18,709 bases of DNA, from assembly GCA_965554225.1 (NCBI GenBank), contig CBEVZC010000055.1, forward strand, positions 1 to 18,709. Direction: 5' to 3'. This stretch comes from BMS3ABIN04 sp965554225 (lineage in GTDB: Bacteria; Bacteroidota; Ignavibacteria; Ignavibacteriales; Melioribacteraceae). The position numbers and the translations under genes are program-made. The notes beneath the pieces are model-generated. The model saw nothing but the letters and a program-made list of their open reading frames with translations, was not told the origin of the DNA and did no database searches. Shown here piece after piece: positions 16,051 through 18,709 of the stretch. Within the stretch, counting starts at the first letter, position 1. Each line of letters opens with the position of its first letter.

Positions 16051-18669
16051 ATGGCTTTATTTCTAAAATATCGAAAAAAAATATTATTACCTGTTACATC
16101 AATTCTTTTTGTGATTGGTCTTATTAATATATATTTCACGATTAATATTACACCCCGTTCAAACGATGAATGTCTTTGGGTGCCCAAGTATGTTAATAAA
16201 GACAGCACGGCATTTGTTTTTGATTTGGTAAAAGTAGGAGGTGTTACATGGAATGCCGGAATTAGAGACGGGGATACATTATTAGCAATTAACGGTAAAA
16301 AGTTCGATGACCTAATTACTGCTTCAAATTTGATTGACCGTTTAGCAAGAGGAGATACTGCTAACTATACAATTAAGCATGGCCAAAATGTTAGAATAAC
16401 AAAAGTAAAGATAAAGAAACTGATAAGTTTCGGCGGACTTGCGGTTAATTTATTGGCTATCATTTGGCTTGTTGTTGGCTTTATAGTTATTTATGCAAAA
16501 CCCGACGGCAGAACTCAACGGTTATTTTATAGAATCGGAGTTTTATTTATTTTATATTCCACTTGGACATTAATAGCAAGTAATCCGTCCGTTAATCCGA
16601 TTTGGAGGCATGCATGGTTATTGATTTCCATTGATTTAATCTGGTCGATTTCCGCAATATTTTTACCCTTTGTTTATATCCATTTCTTTTGGGTGTTTCC
16701 AAATAAGTTTAAGATTGTAAAGAAATCCAAAACCATTAAAGTACTTTATACAATACCGGTTGTTTTAACTGTACTAGCGGTAATTTATAAAATTACTTTT
16801 GTTTATTTCTCCCGCTATTTTGAAGGATTTATATATATAGCTAAATTTATAGCGTTTGTAAATATTTTGATTTTGATAGCATTTATTATTGGATTTATTT
16901 CGCTATTTAGAAGTTATTTAAAATTAAAATCCCCAAACGAGCGCAATCCGATATTTATAATATTAATTAGTTACGCAATTGGACTAGCAGCTTTAATTTA
17001 CACAAGTACGCTGGCAAATGTTTTGGCAGATACAATTTTTAATTCGCCCGAATATTTTATGCCGATAATCCTTATTGCTTTATTACCAATATCGTTCGGA
17101 TATTCAATTTTTAAATATTCGCTAATGGATGTTACGGATGTTGTTAAGAATGCTATTATCTACGGTGCAGCAACAATTACCGTAGCAGGTATATATTTTT
17201 TTGTTATTTATGTCTTAGGGCAGAAAATCAGTAGAGCGATTGCAAGTGAATATCAAGGATTAATTGCAGCTATAATATTCATAGTTTTTGCAATTATATT
17301 TCAATCAACAAAAGACCGTTTTCAGGAAACAATTACTCGTAAATTTTATCCCGAACAATTTGCTTATCGCAAAGTATTACTTGAGTTCTCAAACCATATT
17401 TCAACAGTAGTAGGATTAGAAAATATTTTAGATTCTGTTACCAAAATTTTTGTCAGTGCACTTAAATTAGAAAAATTCGGAATTGCACTAAGAGATGAAA
17501 AAACCGGTCACTGTAGTTTAAAAAGAGAAAAGGGTTTTAAACAAAAAAAGTTTACAATTGAAAATCAACAAACTTTTATTGAATCGGTTGCTCAAGAAAA
17601 AATAAAATTTAATCAGCCTATTGCAATTGGAATTGAAGAGTTTGAAAAAGTTTTCCCAAACGATTATAAAAAATTTATTGAGGAGGGAATTTATACAATT
17701 ATTCCTCTTTTAATAAAATCAAAAGTTACAGGATTACTTTTATTCGGACTAAAATATTCCGGTTCACAATTTGCTGGTAAAGATTTGGACCTTTTAATTG
17801 CGGCGGCTAATCAAACAGCTGTTTCAATGGAAAATGCAAGGTTGTACGGTGCTGAAGCTCAAAAAATTAAATTGGATAGGGAACTGGTAGTTGCAAAAAA
17901 AATTCAAGAAAAATTATTACCACAAGAAGTTCCCCAATTACCGGGATTAGATATTGCCGGTACTATGATTCCGGCTATGCAAGTCGGTGGAGATTATTTT
18001 GATTTGATAAAAATTTCCTATGCAAAACTTTTTGTTGTAGTTGGCGATGTTTCTGGTAAGGGTTTGTCCGCATCTTTTTATATGTCTAAGTTGCAGACGA
18101 TGGTTAAACTTTATTGTACGGTTAATAAATCCCCGGCAGAAATTCTAAAGGAAATAAACAAGAATATTTATGAGAGCATGGACAAACATTGGTTTATTAC
18201 CATGACAATAGCTCTTTTTGATATTGAAAAAAGAATAGTTCAAATAGCAAGAGCCGGGCATACACCATTAAAATTAATTAGGGACGGAGTTGTAAAAACT
18301 TTTATACCTAAAGGTATTGGTGTCGGTTTAGAACATGGTCCTGTTTTTGACTCATCACTTCAAGAAGAAATATTTCACTTAATTCCGGGCGACTTATTTG
18401 TTTTTACTTCCGATGGAATTGAGGAAGCTATGAATTCAAAGAATGAATTATTTGGTGAAGATAGATTAAATAACTATCTAATAAATAATAATGGGAGCAG
18501 GTCTGCACAAGTATTAAATTCTGTAGTAAACGGTATTAAAAAATTTAGAAACGGAATTGAACCGAATGACGATGTTACTCTCGTATTAGTGGGAATTACA
18601 AAAGCAATAGAAAATTTAGATAATATGCGTTCGGACAACTATTTAAACCCAACCTCAAACTTAACTTGA
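16051..18669 (+). CDS. SpoIIE/RsbU-type phosphatase with periplasmic PDZ, multi-TM and GAF modules
   Basis: The protein (872 residues from the ATG at 16051) starts with a TM helix (10-30). An extracytoplasmic PDZ-like domain follows (about 55-125; GGVTWNAGIRDGDTLLAING). Then come about eight to nine further TM helices (128-418), the FYPEQFAYRKVLLEFS transition often found before GAF domains, a GAF-like domain (about 440-598), a linker KKIQEKLLPQEVP (616-628) and the PP2C domain (632-849). Asp648 (VGGDYFD), Asp666 (GDVSGKG), Asp788 (TSDGIEEAM) and Asp840/841 (NDDVTLVLV) conserve the metal site. An in-frame ATG at 16012 would overlap the previous gene by 25 bases. I prefer 16051, 14 bases after that stop. 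A PDZ domain before a membrane sensor suggests detection of envelope peptides or misfolded proteins, by inference. About 20 C-terminal residues extend beyond the catalytic domain. Confidence 0.91.
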   Translation: MALFLKYRKKILLPVTSILFVIGLINIYFTINITPRSNDECLWVPKYVNKDSTAFVFDLVKVGGVTWNAGIRDGDTLLAINGKKFDDLITASNLIDRLARGDTANYTIKHGQNVRITKVKIKKLISFGGLAVNLLAIIWLVVGFIVIYAKPDGRTQRLFYRIGVLFILYSTWTLIASNPSVNPIWRHAWLLISIDLIWSISAIFLPFVYIHFFWVFPNKFKIVKKSKTIKVLYTIPVVLTVLAVIYKITFVYFSRYFEGFIYIAKFIAFVNILILIAFIIGFISLFRSYLKLKSPNERNPIFIILISYAIGLAALIYTSTLANVLADTIFNSPEYFMPIILIALLPISFGYSIFKYSLMDVTDVVKNAIIYGAATITVAGIYFFVIYVLGQKISRAIASEYQGLIAAIIFIVFAIIFQSTKDRFQETITRKFYPEQFAYRKVLLEFSNHISTVVGLENILDSVTKIFVSALKLEKFGIALRDEKTGHCSLKREKGFKQKKFTIENQQTFIESVAQEKIKFNQPIAIGIEEFEKVFPNDYKKFIEEGIYTIIPLLIKSKVTGLLLFGLKYSGSQFAGKDLDLLIAAANQTAVSMENARLYGAEAQKIKLDRELVVAKKIQEKLLPQEVPQLPGLDIAGTMIPAMQVGGDYFDLIKISYAKLFVVVGDVSGKGLSASFYMSKLQTMVKLYCTVNKSPAEILKEINKNIYESMDKHWFITMTIALFDIEKRIVQIARAGHTPLKLIRDGVVKTFIPKGIGVGLEHGPVFDSSLQEEIFHLIPGDLFVFTSDGIEEAMNSKNELFGEDRLNNYLINNNGSRSAQVLNSVVNGIKKFRNGIEPNDDVTLVLVGITKAIENLDNMRSDNYLNPTSNLT

Positions 18670-18709
18670 CTTGCTTATAATGCAAACAATTTTTATTAGT
18701 TTAATTAGT

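Noticed and set aside
18665..18681. TTGACT and TATAAT near the right edge as a promoter
   Set aside because: Both boxes look good but are only about four bases apart, and no -35 box lies 17 bases upstream of the TATAAT. A promoter for a gene beyond the window cannot be judged.

Overview
The window is AT-rich bacterial chromosome, densely coding, with no rRNA, tRNA, CRISPR array, insertion sequence or phage gene that I can see. The gene content suggests a Gram-negative of the Bacteroidota/Chlorobiota/Ignavibacteriota group, most like Ignavibacteria: a FeoB split into two ORFs, several SpoIIE-type phosphatases in a row, a histidine kinase with an AHQLGTP-type H box, and frequent TTG starts. This placement rests on family resemblance only and is an inference.

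Layout. (1) Positions 1-668 (minus) hold the N-terminal part of an Mrp/ApbC iron-sulfur carrier ATPase that runs off the left edge. (2) Positions 812-4748 (plus) are a four-gene ferrous-iron cluster: a DtxR/MntR-type regulator, a membrane-anchored DtxR-like protein carrying two FeoA domains, a free FeoB GTPase subunit and a separate FeoB membrane subunit. A palindrome lies just upstream of the first gene. (3) Positions 4768-10140 (minus) are housekeeping or signalling genes: polyphosphate kinase, dCMP deaminase, an orphan sensor histidine kinase and adenylosuccinate synthetase. (4) Positions 10230-10574 (minus) encode a lone STAS anti-sigma-antagonist-like protein with its own terminator and a probable extended -10 promoter. 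(5) Positions 10873-18669 (plus) are a tightly packed six-gene locus: ECF-like sigma factor, 8-TM/GAF/SpoIIE phosphatase, STAS protein, RsbW-like kinase, GAF/GAF/SpoIIE phosphatase and a PDZ/multi-TM/GAF/SpoIIE phosphatase.

How the genes may work together. In the iron cluster, the metal-responsive repressor probably controls uptake of Fe(II) through a FeoB made of two polypeptides. The second DtxR-like protein appears to bring FeoA-type SH3 domains, and possibly a FeoC-like winged helix, to the membrane. In the sigma locus, three phosphatases with different sensory inputs (membrane, cytosolic, periplasmic PDZ) could dephosphorylate one or both STAS proteins, which one HATPase kinase would phosphorylate. 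This is the logic of a partner switch, but placed next to an ECF-like sigma factor and with no zinc-finger anti-sigma gene adjacent. These two loci are the parts most worth following up; the remaining genes look ordinary.
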